Shown piece by piece: positions 1-12,149 of a stretch of DNA of 64,000 nucleotides. The stretch covers positions 143,642,522 through 143,706,521 of the forward strand of contig CM056741.1 in NCBI GenBank assembly GCA_029851415.1, in the 5' to 3' direction. Under the pieces are notes generated by a model. The model made no database searches. It was not told where the DNA came from and worked only from the letters and a program-made list of their open reading frames with translations. Each line of letters begins with the position of its first letter. Positions within the stretch are counted from its first letter, which is position 1. Source of the DNA: Eretmocerus hayati (taxonomy: Eukaryota > Arthropoda > Insecta > Hymenoptera > Aphelinidae). The position numbers were made by a program, and so were the translations under genes.

Positions 1-728
1 ATTACCGGCCGTGGGGGTAAAGGAAGGTTCGGAAGCATTTCACTATACTTGTCTGATCGTGAAGGTGCTTTCAGGAAAACTTTCTTTGTAACAGAAATCA
101 ATTCATTTGCACTGTCGTACGCTTTGCGGACTTCTTCTGCTACGCGGTGAAGACCATGAGCGAAGCATGTTACGTGGATGAGATTGGGGTAAAATGTTTT
201 TAGAGCAGTAGCAGCCTTCAGCATATATCGCGCAGCATCTGTTACAAGAAGTAATATCTTCTCATCGTTCTCAGAGGTAGAGAATAGACTTCTCAAAGAA
301 TCGTTCACAAATCTGGCCACTGTTGAATGATTCGTTCTTTCAAGCTGTCGGCAAGCAACTAGATAAGAAGATGAAGGTTCCGTACGTAACGTCCCAACCA
401 CCAGATTTGCTATGTACCGACCACAACTGTCGGTAGTTTCGTCAACAGAAATCCAAAGCAGTTTATTCTCGAGTTTACTTCGTATCTGACGTAAAGTCTC
501 TTGATAAACTTTTGGAACGTAGTTCTTGCGCAAAGTAGATTCGTCCGGTATATTCTGATGCACACAATACTTTTGAAGAAAGCGCCGCAAATGAAGAGTA
601 CTCAACTTGTAAATGGGTATATTGCAAGCAAGGAGCGTCTCGCACAAGTCCTCATAAAATTCATTCCTCACCGACGTCTCCTCGAGCTTGTGAGTGAGTT
701 GCTTTTGACGTGGCCCTTTCTTCTTCAT
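1..728 (-). CDS. hAT-like transposase, DUF659 region (partial)
   Basis: The minus-strand frame is open from an ATG at 728-726 to the window edge, about 242 codons with no stop. Residues near 70-80 read [15 protein letters not shown], followed by [20 protein letters not shown] and then VVGTL. This is the typical DUF659 signature of hAT-derived proteins, with the first acidic residues of the transposase core in the DETTD motif. Further on, [15 protein letters not shown] and then [20 protein letters not shown] also match hAT proteins, whose core has a conserved T-D-A and C-x-A-H-x-L-H arrangement. No ATG-led upstream extension exists in this frame. The adjacent frame at 725-943 supplies the expected N-terminal finger. 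The long uninterrupted frame suggests a fairly young copy. It is truncated by the window, not visibly by mutation. Confidence 0.8.
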   Translation of the reverse strand, partial: MKKKGPRQKQLTHKLEETSVRNEFYEDLCETLLACNIPIYKLSTLHLRRFLQKYCVHQNIPDESTLRKNYVPKVYQETLRQIRSKLENKLLWISVDETTDSCGRYIANLVVGTLRTEPSSSYLVACRQLERTNHSTVARFVNDSLRSLFSTSENDEKILLLVTDAARYMLKAATALKTFYPNLIHVTCFAHGLHRVAEEVRKAYDSANELISVTKKVFLKAPSRSDKYSEMLPNLPLPPRPV

Positions 729-943
729 CTTAGCCTTGTGAGTCGCTGTACCAACATGCTGTTATAGTTTTTAATACTATTAATAGAATTTGCAAACTCG
801 AAATTTCTGGAACATCTTGAATAGCTTACTTGGTCAACAAGAAATTTTCTTTCGCACTTGACCAGTTTTTCACACACATGGCAATACAAAGTTTTCCCAT
901 CGTAAGTAAATACACCAGGATACGGTTGAATCCAAGACAACAC
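725..943 (-). CDS. N-terminal zinc-finger-like segment of the hAT transposase
   Basis: This 72-codon minus-strand frame begins [20 protein letters not shown] and contains [18 protein letters not shown], a Cys-x2-Cys finger start typical of CGGBP1-like and hAT-derived proteins. Related proteins normally continue with a His pair and then directly into the DUF659 part. Here the sequence after the finger turns into an Asn/Ser-rich stretch that ends at a stop exactly where the next frame starts. The junction therefore looks like an unrecognised intron or a frame-breaking indel. I cannot tell which. Confidence 0.6.
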   Translation of the reverse strand: MLSWIQPYPGVFTYDGKTLYCHVCEKLVKCERKFLVDQVSYSRCSRNFEFANSINSIKNYNSMLVQRLTRLR

Positions 944-2725
944 GTGTTTCTGTCTGCCGGCATCGTGGAATGCTTCAATTTCTATTATTTTACTAATTCA
1001 ACTGGAATTTTGCACAACAGTTTGTAAATAAACAAGCATGTTGCAAACTATAATTTACAGCTAGGTTATCAAAACATTGTGCGTACGACGGTTCGTAAAT
1101 GAACAAACATGAACATGGTTACGTTCCGATTTTCAAAAAGTACTCGCGCAAGTCGATCGATATATGCAAAATATGCAAAATATGCACAAATGAGTTCACA
1201 TAACAAAATATGCATTTACATATGCAAATATGCATTTTGCATATAATCCGGGCTCTGCCCATAATACTTCTCACTAGATAATAGCTACAGTATGTCAAAA
1301 AACTGTCTCTACTTTTTCGCCTTTTCCTATTTGATATAAAAAGCTTCCGTACTTTCCTTCGGAGAACGCGTCTCTTTCGTAAAAATTGGGAAATTCTTGT
1401 TCCGCCTTTACACTCCTTTTTTTTAAGTTTTCCCAAAAATGATAATATCTTTGGAAGTGAGGAAAAGAGAATATTCTTCTCAAAAATATCAAATTTACTA
1501 CGTATTTTACTAATTCACATTGGAAGAAAGGTAACTGCAGAGTTTTTCTATGATAAACGGTGGGTGAGACATTAATAATATTCCTTAACAAACAATAGGT
1601 ATGGGACGTCACGAAACTCCCTCTCCTTTTTTTTGCTTTTACCTATTCAATTTGAAAATATTCCCTATCTTTCCTCGGAGAACGCATCTCTTCTGTGATA
1701 TCTTGAAATTCTTGTACGGCTGTTGTATTTCTTTCTATATTTCCTATTTACATTCTGTCTCCACCACTTTTATCAGTATATTCATCACACAAGATTTTCC
1801 AGATTCCCAGGAAAGTAAGACCCGCGCTTCTTCTCTTCAGAACGCAATGTCTTGGAACGATATCGAAGGAAATTTAAAATCAGATGTATTGAAGATGATC
1901 TTGAAGTGAGTATTTCTAATAAGTATCGAGTCCAAGATTTTTTATTGATCAAAATTGGTTCAAGATTCAGTATTAAACCAATTGAATGTTGATAGTATTT
2001 TTGTCTAGTTCTTCAAGATCTGTCACAAGCAATTCATCTATGTGAAAGTGTTGAGTATACCTTTCTCGAATTTATTAAAAATGGGTGAAAAAATGTAAAA
2101 TAAGTAGTAAATTATGATGTTTTCTAATCGCGTAGAATCGGAACTTTCCTGACTAGTGCTGACAATGAGGTATAAGCATTTTCATAACCTCGCAGACACA
2201 ATTCAGCCTTTACAGGCCTTCACGCAGAAGCCCTTAAATGCTAGATTATAACGGTGTGGTCATAAATTAATTCTTAACAACTTTCATCAACTTTTACGCA
2301 TGATTTATCAAAAATCATGGTTCGATGTATATGGGAGTGTCAACTTATTTTTCGCATACCCGTGGTGATTCCGATACTTGCCTGGGGTTTGATCCGGGAA
2401 TCCATCACTCAAATGCAAAAAAGTTGCTAAACGCCTATACCAAAATGTATTATGTATTTTTCATCAGGCTCAAATCAGCTTCCAAGATGAAATTTTGATT
2501 ATTATGAGGCTGTAGATGTCGGATACCGCGGCATTGTTGAATTTCGAGTAGATGGGACATTCGGAATCGGCGTTAGCCTCTATATTTGTGATATCATGAG
2601 ATTCATTGGAAAATCTCGAAAATCGACAATGTCGGACATCCCTCATATGAGAGATTCCACAGAACTTTTAACATTTGGATCCTGAACAAATCAAAATTTT
2701 TTCCGCTCTGCACGCACCTGGGCCT
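944..2725. other. Non-coding flank with AT-rich and duplicated patches
   Basis: No gene is supported here. Bases 1163-1245 hold repeated TATGCAAA/TTTGCATA words. Roughly 1312-1400 and 1624-1720 look like diverged direct copies of one sequence: both pass through a TTCC..CGGAGAACGC(G/A)TCTCTT motif and then GAAATTCTTGT. The short frames across them do not resemble known proteins. 2100-2725 shows nothing further. Confidence 0.5.
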
Positions 2726-5700
2726 GGGCCCGTATTCTAAATTTTGCGGTGAAATTTTCCGGCAAAATTTACCGCAAAATTTGCCGGCATCGGTGGCGCT
2801 CTGTCGGTAACCTGTAAGATTTGCCGTTTTTGCGTTGCCGATAGCGTTTTTCTTGGGTCCATGAAGTTAGCGGACAAGGTAAGAATCCCGTTAAACTCGA
2901 TATTGCAATCGTTTGTTATAGCAAAACTAAGTATTTTATCATCAGTGACATTGGTTTGTTAAGTTCTTGGTTTTTGAGTTAATCGCGAAAAAAGTTTGGC
3001 TACAGCGGACAAGCTCGAATCTTCATTTCCTTACCAACTAATGCCTTTAAAAATATTCTGTAAAGAGGGATCGAAGCAAAATCGTTTGTTAAAGCAGCGG
3101 TCATGACCAGAGCCGAAAAATTTTCAATCCTCGTGAAGAGCTTTGCGATTCTCTAAAAATTGTTCAAATTCGCCGCGCAAGCAGTGGTGGGAGAAGGTAT
3201 ACTTGTCCAATACTCGTGTCAGGGCCGTGCCGCGTGATTGACACCCCGCACCCGGACCCCGCACCGCATCCCTCAGCGACCCTGGTCCTTATTCTTGTCG
3301 GGTTGCCGCATGCATGGCGCGCATTAAACTTGAAGAAAATTAATTGATTGAAATAATTTATTAAAAAATCGCTCCGGACGTGATGGATGCGATCAAGTGG
3401 TAAGAGAGAGGAAAGTACATCATATCAAGGATTTTTTTAAATCAATAAACATACATGGTTCAATCATCTTCGCGTTATTGCCGGTATGATATAAGGATGG
3501 AATCATCAACATTCGGTAGGAGAGAATCTATTTATGTTTTTCCCTTGTTTCAACCAGCAATGTCGATCACTATCACCTAGAGAGTTGTATCTTTTTGTAC
3601 AGTAAAACCTGTCCAGTTCTAGCAAAGTTTTGCTATTTCGCCCAGCATTGTTGATAGTTGTTGTTTAAGAGTTCTATATCTTATACATTAAAACGTTTCT
3701 AATTCGGGAACTCTTAGATCCAATACAATCTGCCGATGGCGACAGTCATAATCACTAAACATTCAGTATCCTGCGAAATTAATGAATAATGGATAATTTC
3801 AGAACATCAACAATATCTCCGATGCGCTTTGTCGTACGGAAATTTTGAGTGAAGCATTTTGAATATCATAAAAAACCTATGGATTGATGTATATTAAACA
3901 CTAACGCACTCTTTACGTGGTAAGAATCTACTTTGAAAACTGAAAAAAATTACTCACTAATCAATCACCTGTATCTTTGACGGGAGTTACTCGATCACAC
4001 AATTTTTCACGGGATGTTGTATAGCTCGTCAAAAAATCTATAATTATGATCTCTAGAAGAATTTCCCTACGGCCCTTTCCGTCGGAGCTACGAGCATTAG
4101 CAGGAAAACTTATTATTACAGCAGGCCCCGCTTAATGTGATCACGGATAATAGAATCAATCGGTTAATGTGATCAGAATCGCTTGGCCCGATTCGCCTCT
4201 ATATTGAAGAATGTAATACAATAATTTTCCGGATATAAGAATCAACCCGCAGCTCGCACAAACTTCTTCAGGGTCCATTGCAATCCCAAATTTAGTTCTA
4301 AAACTTATTGAGCCTCTCGATTTCTGAGTAAAATTTTCCGTTTTTCCAGGATATGCTATCAGATTAATCTTTTATAATCTAAATAAAACAAAATTTTGTC
4401 ATAGATGCAACCTACATGCTTCTCTCAACTTTTTCTCGGAAAACAAGGTTCGCTTCGGGGTTACTTCTCCAGGTCACATCCGAGACATAATCTAATTGCA
4501 TAAACCGGTGCAAGCTTCGGATCTTCATGAGGATCCATGCACGTAATGATAAGTTTCCCTTCCAGGGCTCGTGACGGGAAGAGACGTAATAAAATTCTAC
4601 TACGGATCGATCTTATAGTTCTTTTGATGAGCTACAATATCTGATGAGCATTTTTATGATTGAGTGACTCCCATCAAAGCCGAAGTTGATTATGATTGGC
4701 GAATAAATTTTTTGAATATTTAACATGTAAAAAATGCGTAAAAATTCTTGTAATACATCAATCGATTGATTTTTTGTGATCTCCAAAATGTTTCCTTCAA
4801 ATTTCCGTATAACAAGGCACACTGGGAATATAATTGATTTTCTGTGCCGTGATTTTCACGGCATGAAGAAAAATTGATAACCGAAATGCCGTTCGTCGCA
4901 AAAGCTGGTATTGTCACAATTAGGCTAAATGAATGATTAGAAATATATATTCTTCATTATTTCTCCGAAGTTGACCCGTCGCGATTTCAGTTCCGGCTCC
5001 ATTGAATCATACTTGAAGATATTTGAGTGAATTCCAATCGTAATACTACGAAATTACGTAAAAATACCAAAATATATATCAATATTACGTATGCTAATAG
5101 AACTGTTTCTTTGATTGAATAAATCTATGTTCATTGCGACGCTCCGCTTGAGTATAGTGGCAAAGACCAGGCTTTTCAAGTCATTTTCTGATAATCATTC
5201 TTGTGACCCTCAAAACTTTCAAAAACGTTTGCGAATATCATCATCACGCAGCCTGATACTCTCAATACTTTTGACTTTGTAGTTGCGAAAAACAGTACTG
5301 ATACTTCTCTCTTTTTCTGCATCCTTGTGCAGTTTCCCTTTTGTATCCAATGCCAACCTCTGTTAACACGGCAACACTTATACTAACTACTTGCATTACG
5401 CGTCTGGAATATTCTGCTTGTTGTTTCAATGCACGTACAATAAATTTTTTGAAAGTTTTAAAACATGTGGAATCGAATCTAATACAACTAACCATCTTGA
5501 GATCAACTTTATAGTCATTTTAGATCAAAATCAGTCATTTCATATACGAATGAGGTAAGTATGCCTAATTTGGCCCCATGCACTCAAGATCTCTTAGGCA
5601 CGCATTCGCAGATCTTGCTGCGCAATTTTTCTAGTTGTGTTATATTACAATATGAGGGAATGAGCGCTTCGGACTGGAGGTCTAGAATGATTCCGGCGTT

Positions 5701-7585
5701 TTCTCCAGCAAATACATAGTGGTTTTCACACTTCTGAATTTTTCTGTTAGTCACTCAAAGCCATACTAAATAAAATTAGCACAACCATTTGCAACGCACC
5801 TCAACTCAATTTGTTGATCTTCGTCTAAACTTCGAAATGCTCTTAGCGAAATTCCGAAATTCGATCTCTAAGCAATTTCACGAGCATATCGCTAAGAAAG
5901 TGCAGTGTGCTTGAAATTTTCTGGATGACCTTTTCCACGATTCTTTCTCCACTCCCATGGAATTCCACTCATGAACTATGCATGATAAATATGATAAAAG
6001 TCAAGCAACAGTACTGCACGGAGATTTCGAATTATGTAAGATCGGTGTCAAAAAAGTACCTGATTGTTGCAAATGAGCCCAAATCCGACCCAAGTAGTTA
6101 GATCCCAAAATCATGCAAAAGACCTGTGTTGGGTGTCTGAGTATGCTAGTAAATTCATTCCTCATGAGACTTACTACTGATAGTAACAAAAAACCGTTTT
6201 TGCCACAGACAATAATAAATCTCCTGATTTAAAATACGCACGTATGAGGCAATTTTTTGGCTTTGTCTCGGAAGCCACCAAATCTCCTGCTTCCACCTAG
6301 CGGAAAGATCATTTATTAACGATAAGAATTTTCATCCCTCTTCATTTTTTTTTTTTTTTTCGATAGAACGCTTAAAATCTGAGATAATCACGAGAAAAAA
6401 AACCGAAAATGGAGGTATTAACTTTGGAACGCGAATTCCTCAAGAAATCAAGTGGAGATCGTTCTTCATTTCAACTCAGAGAAGGTTAAAAATGAGGGTA
6501 GTTAGGCCCAAAAACAAGTGTCAAATGGCCTGACTTTCCTTTCCACAACTCGTGAACGAAATAACGAAGGATTCCAGAGTCTCTCTGTGAATATTTGTAG
6601 TGACGACGATTACGAGGTCATATATCAAGATCAGCCATGTATGTTTATTGATTTAAAAAAATCCTTGATATGATGAACTTTCCTCTTTCTTACCACTTGA
6701 TCGCATCCATCACGTTCGGAGCGATTTTTTAATAAATTATTTCAATCAATTAGTTTTCTTCAAGTTTAATGCGCGCCATGCATGCGGCAACCCGACAAGA
6801 ATAAGGACCAGGGTCGCTGAGGGATGCGGTGCGGGGTCCGGGTGCGGGGTGTCAATCACGCGGCACGGCCCTGACACGAGTATTGGACAAGTATACCTTC
6901 TCCCACCACTGCTTGCGCGGCGAATTTGAACAATTTTTAGAGAATCGCAAAGCTCTTCACGAGGATTGAAAATTTTTCGGCTCTGGTCATGACCGCTGCT
7001 TTAACAAACGATTTTGCTTCGATCCCTCTTTACAGAATATTTTTAAAGGCATTAGTTGGTAAGGAAATGAAGATTCGAGCTTGTCCGCTGTAGCCAAACT
7101 TTTTTCGCGATTAACTCAAAAACCAAGAACTTAACAAACCAATGTCACTGATGATAAAATACTTAGTTTTGCTATAACAAACGATTGCAATATCGAGTTT
7201 AACGGGATTCTTACCTTGTCCGCTAACTTCATGGACCCATATCTTTCTGCTACAGTGCAGATGTGATTTTAGCCATTACACAAGTATGTAGGGAACTGTA
7301 ATAACTGGATTTGTGGTGGGAAAGGATCTCTTCCCACTGTTGACTTCCCTACAGCAGTGGGGAAGGGTAGAAATGAAAGGAAAAGGGAAATTGGAGACAA
7401 GGAGTAGGAATAATGAGTGTATATTAAGAAAGAGCTGTAAAGATAGCGTTTTTCGTGAAAAATACGGCAAACCGCGCCGGCAAACTGCAGCAATAGCGAC
7501 AAATTTTACAGATTACCGACAGAGCGCCATCGATGCCGCTAAATTTTGCTGGAAAATTTTACCGCAAAATTTAGAATACGGCCCC
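2726..7585. mobile_element. Large inverted-repeat (foldback-type) element, ~4.9 kb
   Basis: The two ends are long inverted repeats. The left arm 2726-3458 matches the reverse complement of 6635-7585. Both outer tips read GGGCC(C)GTATTCTAAATTTT, and the arms share long near-identical blocks such as 2880-3300 against 6820-7220. The right arm has about 200 bp extra (about 7241-7441) that interrupts the match, probably a later insertion. The interior (3459-6634) has no long reading frame, so this is a non-autonomous element or a remnant. I do not assign a superfamily. The tips were not matched to a clear target-site duplication. Confidence 0.8.
3806..4835. repeat. Nested palindromic element, diverged copy of the one at 36.4 kb
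   Basis: Inside the larger inverted-repeat element, 3806-4110 is roughly the inverted complement of 4540-4835. Shared words tie it to the palindrome at 36391-37480: CGTACGGAAATTTTGA at about 3836 and 36450, AATCAATCACCT at about 3960 and 36590, and a GGCTCGT..CGGGA block at about 4565 resembling CTCGTTACTTGGGCAGGAAA at about 37150. The central loop here is about 430 bp against about 70 bp in the other copy. Confidence 0.6.
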
Positions 7586-7674
7586 TGGAATCAATTCTGC
7601 TGCGTTTTAGTCCTTCAAAAAGTAGCTGAAAATGACGTGCCATTTAAAATTTCAGAGATGTTATTTTTTTATGC

Positions 7675-8235
7675 TTGAAAATCGGTCTTCGTAGTCCTCA
7701 CACCAGGAGTGTGTTATCGACATGCATCCATATAAATTTTTCATCATATAATTTTCGACTCTTGCGATTCTTTTTTAATTTCTTGACGTATTTTCTTAAT
7801 CTAAACAACTATCAACTATCAACCGTTACTATCAACCGTTGTCGTTCAGGGTACTACAGCTTAGTATCTTCACTTGCTCACGTCTACTTTGTCCGAGATT
7901 CGATTTGTGATTGCGGATGGGAAGATCAAAATCTCGACCACATATTTTGGCAATGCTCACTTTACGACTTCCAAAGGAAGAAATTCATTAGAGCCCTGAA
8001 ATATGATGCAAGCGTACAATTTCCAATGTGTGCAAGAATCCTACTTTCAGATCCTTGTGTCTCGAATTGTAAAATAATCATGGCCTGAATGATTGTGAAC
8101 TTAATATATAAGATGGCAGGTGCATGTAACAGTAATAGACATTATGAATTTAAGGTTAAATTTTTCTGTACAGAAGATTTGTGGTTATGATTTTGTAGCC
8201 GAATAACTCCATTAAAAAAAAAAAAAAAAAAAAAA
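7675..8235 (+). mobile_element. 5'-truncated non-LTR retrotransposon (LINE) 3' end with poly-A
   Basis: The plus frame ending at 8088 closes with a region typical of the C-terminus of Jockey/I-group LINE ORF2: RCRSGYYSLVSSLAHV, then CDCGWEDQNLDHIFWQC and SLYDFQRKKF. This is the reverse-transcriptase-associated Cys/His motif C-x-C-G-x6-D-x-x-H-x3-x-C. The stop at 8086-8088 is followed by about 125 bp of untranslated tail and a run of 22 A at 8214-8235. The recognisable part starts near 7816. The first ~45 codons of the frame are not LINE-like, so the 5' junction probably lies around 7800. The reverse-transcriptase and endonuclease domains are absent, so this is a dead-on-arrival insertion. Confidence 0.8.
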
Positions 8236-11200
8236 TGGTGGGAACTTGTGATTATCATGAACACTAGAAACTCTTCACGCGCGCAAGCGCGCTGACTTCC
8301 AAAATATTTATGAAAAAAAAATGATTACTCCCGTTATGTATAGAAATTACATTATATTGTGCACAAAATTAGATTTTTCCGTGCAAATCGAGGTACCTGA
8401 ATCACCATACGTTATTTGGGAGTAATTTCATCATTCTGTGAATTTGCTCTCATTGATCTCAAGAAATTAGAGTATCTCCTTTGATTAATTCAAAGTGTTC
8501 GGAACTTTCGAATCGCTGTCTTTCTCGTGCAATGAAAATATTGGTTTTAGCTCTCCAATTAGCGTAAATCTACTAAATCTCAGAACTACGCAAATCTTGC
8601 ACAAAATACATACATGCAAGTATATTCAACTCTACAGGTTTAGACCCTCATTCTTTTCTCTTCACTTCTTGAATCAGGGAAGAATCAATGTTTGCGAAGG
8701 ATAGAAGTGCGTCTTGAATAAAATTGAAAATGAAAAAAAGAAAACAGAAGCGTTTCGCTTCCACGCTTACTTGATTGATTTTTTGCATTTGCGCCCTTGT
8801 TGATAATTTTTTATGAACGATAAGGAAAAAATGTCAAGATTGCGCACTGCAAATTTTCTTGTAGTTCCAACGTGTGTGCATAATTTTAGTTGCTCAAAGA
8901 GTAGAGATTGAAGGAAAACAGAAATCTACATTTATATAACCTCTATCCATTGTCTCTCTATTGACACTGAAGCCCAAAAATCGAAATATCACCACACCAG
9001 ACCACAACAAAAACATCAAAGTTCTAAATCAAAACAAACTTAAGATATCGAAAAATTCGAGATACGCCAACTTCTCGATTATCCTGCCTATTAATAGGAG
9101 GGATATATCTAGAATCCTATGCATCTGTAATAACATTTCGCGAAAGGCTACAGAATTTGGGGAAACCTTTCTTCATAGGAAGACGAAAAATTGGCAAAAA
9201 ATTCCAGGGGTTATTGCTCCCCTTGCGCTCCGGCCGGATGCGGGGAATTTTTGACCATTTCTAAAGAAGTTGGCGTGCCGATTTTCTAAACTGTACTCAC
9301 GTGTAATGCTGCACCCAAACCGAACGGGGAGTTACTTATTTGGTTGATTTCTAACATTCATAATTCGGTTTGATCGTAGTTCTATTGGAAATATCATTTT
9401 TTTGGTAGGTCTTCTTGGCGTGAGTGACTCACAATTTTTGTACGTGACTTTGATGTTAAACCTTCCGCGCTATATGCGAATCGCGCTACACACCTCTGAA
9501 TCCAATGCCTTGTGAAAATATGATGTTTGTAGAATAACATGTATCCTCCCCAGACTTTTGCAAACAATGTTTTTCCCATGCGAGCTTTAAGAACAAAAAT
9601 TGCGTGAGTAACATCCGCGATATCCTGAAAAAGGGGGTTATGGAATTCCTTGTAGGCAGCCACATCCCAATAGCTAGGTAAGTTATATCCGACAAATTTG
9701 GAACTATTGGAACCTATCGAATCCGATTTTCGAACCACTGGATTACTTCAGATCTTTAATGATCTTTAGCTGTTCGGCAAATATTAAAAGTTCTGTTGAA
9801 TTATCTCTCATATACGGCTAACTGTTTCTACATTTCCAGTTAGCAGCCAAATAATGGAATTTCAAATCTTATCTTTTCGACCCCCCCCCCCCTGTTGTAT
9901 GTACGACCAATTCTTATACTTCTGTTAATAATGAAGTTTGACTCATTAACTGTAAGCTGTTTCGTCTAATCATCACGGAAACTTGTAAATAAATTTTGCA
10001 AAACCCATATGTTCAGTCGAAATTCCAATTTTATTAAAGAATTCTTTCAGATGTATATAGCATACATGGAAGAAACCGAACCAGAACGGTAAATAAGTCT
10101 GTTTTGTGAAAATTGAGTTTTTGACGGGAAACGATGGGGAATACATGCGAAATCATGCATGCGCGCAACTCCGGGAGTAAAAGTCATAGAGATATTATAC
10201 TAGATATTGGTATAAAACACGGATACAGAAGCGACATGGCCGTTTTGGGGTGTAAAAAGTTTCGTGTAAAGAAATGCTAAAGTAGTGTGTAGTGTCGAAA
10301 CACGTTTTTCTTCATTTTTCTCAATCTTCGAGGCTCTTGCTCCCCCTGTAAAACTCAATTTTGAGCGAGCAGTGAAAAGATTTCGGTATTTCCTCATCAA
10401 AAGACATCAGTGACAACTCACTAGTGCGGAAGCGATTCCCGAGAGAAATGGATCTTCGGACCACCCTAATAGACACATCTCATTTACAATCACCCCCACA
10501 AATCATCTTGAATTTCATAAACTCGCACTATAAATTTGCGCAGTTACCCGACTGGCATGTCGGCTCGATTCCTCTGCTAGTTACAATTGAATCTCATTGT
10601 GGTAGATACGGAGTGTAAAAATACTGGACTTTTCGAATTGAGCTAAACCACATTGTATTATCTGCATCAACATCAGTTCTTTTAGAGTGCTATGTTTAAG
10701 AAATCCTGATAATTGATTTGAGTTGGAATCGAAGTATTGAGCTTCCCAGTGAAAGCTCTCTGATCTTGGATCTTCAAGTAGAAATTCCGTACTTTACTGT
10801 TTCCCAAACTTAATATAGTGTAAGCCAGGCTGATTGAGTGGATACTTCTCGACTGAAACCCTCGAATTTGCACCCGTGGACCGCAATCTCAAAAATATAA
10901 CCGATTACCAGTCATGGTACGCCAAATGGAACCTATTTGGCAGGATCTGTCACTAGATTTGTCGATGTAACCCGATTATGAGTATGATTCATGAACACTA
11001 GCAAATATCTTCGTCGACTCCTAGACACAGTTCCTAGTCGGCAATTCGAGAAAGAATCTATGGACTTATAGCGTTGTGGCCCCGAGAAACTTTCAACTTT
11101 TTCCGCCAAAAACGGTATAAGTCCTTAGTTTATCGACGTTTTTTTGTTCTAAACTAGTGTGAGTTAACACTTTTTCGGCATTTTCATCTGACCTAATTAT

Positions 11201-12130
11201 ACAGTGGAACTAGAACCGCATCTCTACTTTCTCCGTTCGAGAACGATGTAAGTCCACTTCAGAAGAAATGATAGACTCATACCGCGACCTGGTCCGGAGA
11301 TAAGTCGAGAAAATTCGGGGACCAGAACAGTATAAGTCCATTTTTTATTGCTAAATAGTGCTTAAAAAGTATAAACAATCAAAAATCATTACTTCTCATC
11401 CAAAAAATGTCGTACAAATACCTGCATCATACGATTAATGAAGCATAATTACTATAAATGACAATCCAAATTTTCTATCGCAAGAAAAATTCGAAGCTGA
11501 TTTGCCAGCAACCATGAAAGGTGGCAATAGAACTATTGCCACCTTTCATGGTCCGGAGCCGTCCATACCTATGTGGGTGGCAGTATCCCCAATCCAGAAA
11601 TTTATGTGCTCGTTTAAATTTTTTGTCGACTATAGCGCCACATCGGATGTTTCACTATCGCGTCCTTTTGTCAACCGGTAGTCAGGAATTTTCAACTCAT
11701 CGGATCGAAATCGATTGATCCGCACTTTCAGCAGTTACTTGATTTGAGACAAGTCAGATGATTCTCTGTTGAGTAAGTCTCTATACGGATGATCTAAAAA
11801 ATATGTATAACAGAAAAAATCCTTCATTTCTAATGATTCGAAATCAGTCATGGACTATATCATATCGCGAGAAAAGATCGACAAAGGAAATCTAGGCGCC
11901 TGACAACACGTCTCTCGCGGCGCACCTGCAGCTGCCTGCAGCGCTGGCAAGTGCCACCTGCATATACCTATATATGTATGTCTGAAAGCATTGATCAATG
12001 CTCGTCAGTTTTTGTTGTCTGTTGTACTTCATCATAATACGATAAATCACTATATTAGTTACAAGCTTGAATCGTATGAGCTGGGTGAAACTGTTGATAG
12101 TAATCATCAGGAATTATTATTATTGATGCT
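8236..12130. other. Long stretch without a recognisable gene
   Basis: No spliced gene could be assembled. The longest frame (9394-9738, minus, 114 codons) resembles no family I know. Small features are a GCGCGC-AA-GCGCGC hairpin near 8280-8293, a C run at about 9881-9892, several GTATAAGTCC/GTAAGTCCA words between 11.11 and 11.34 kb, and the perfect hairpin at 11511-11552. Confidence 0.5.
11511..11552. repeat. Perfect hairpin, 20-bp arms, 2-nt loop
   Basis: ACCATGAAAGGTGGCAATAG is followed by AA and then its exact reverse complement. No mismatch is present. Confidence 0.95.
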
Positions 12131-12137
12131 ATGTGGG

Positions 12138-12145
12138 TGACGTCA
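12138..12145. promoter_or_regulatory. CRE-like palindrome TGACGTCA
   Basis: An exact TGACGTCA (consensus CREB/ATF site) lies in a locally GC-richer stretch with GC-rich sequence at 11890-11960. It sits upstream of the exon-like blocks at 15.2-16.1 kb and of capicua, and could belong to a promoter of that gene. That link is inference only. Confidence 0.3.
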
Positions 12146-12149
12146 TCCG

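Larger units (their letters stand above)
1..943 (-). mobile_element. hAT-like DNA transposon fragment, open at left edge
   Basis: Two minus-strand reading frames in tandem make up the N-terminal half of a hAT-superfamily transposase of the CGGBP1-like/DUF659 type. The upstream frame carries a Cys2 finger-like start and the downstream frame carries the DUF659 region. The frames are joined by a frame change at about 725-728, which could be an intron or a frameshift. The element runs off the window at base 1, so the catalytic and dimerisation C-terminus and one terminal repeat are not visible. Whether it is an intact transposon, a domesticated gene or a relic cannot be decided here. Confidence 0.75.

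Noticed and set aside
9394..9738. 114-codon minus-strand frame
   Set aside because: No recognisable motif, composition like translated AT-rich non-coding DNA, and no supporting splice sites.
11105..11345. GTATAAGTCC / GTAAGTCCA words as a copy of the 37.8 kb MITE
   Set aside because: Only short words are shared; no terminal inverted repeats could be found here.
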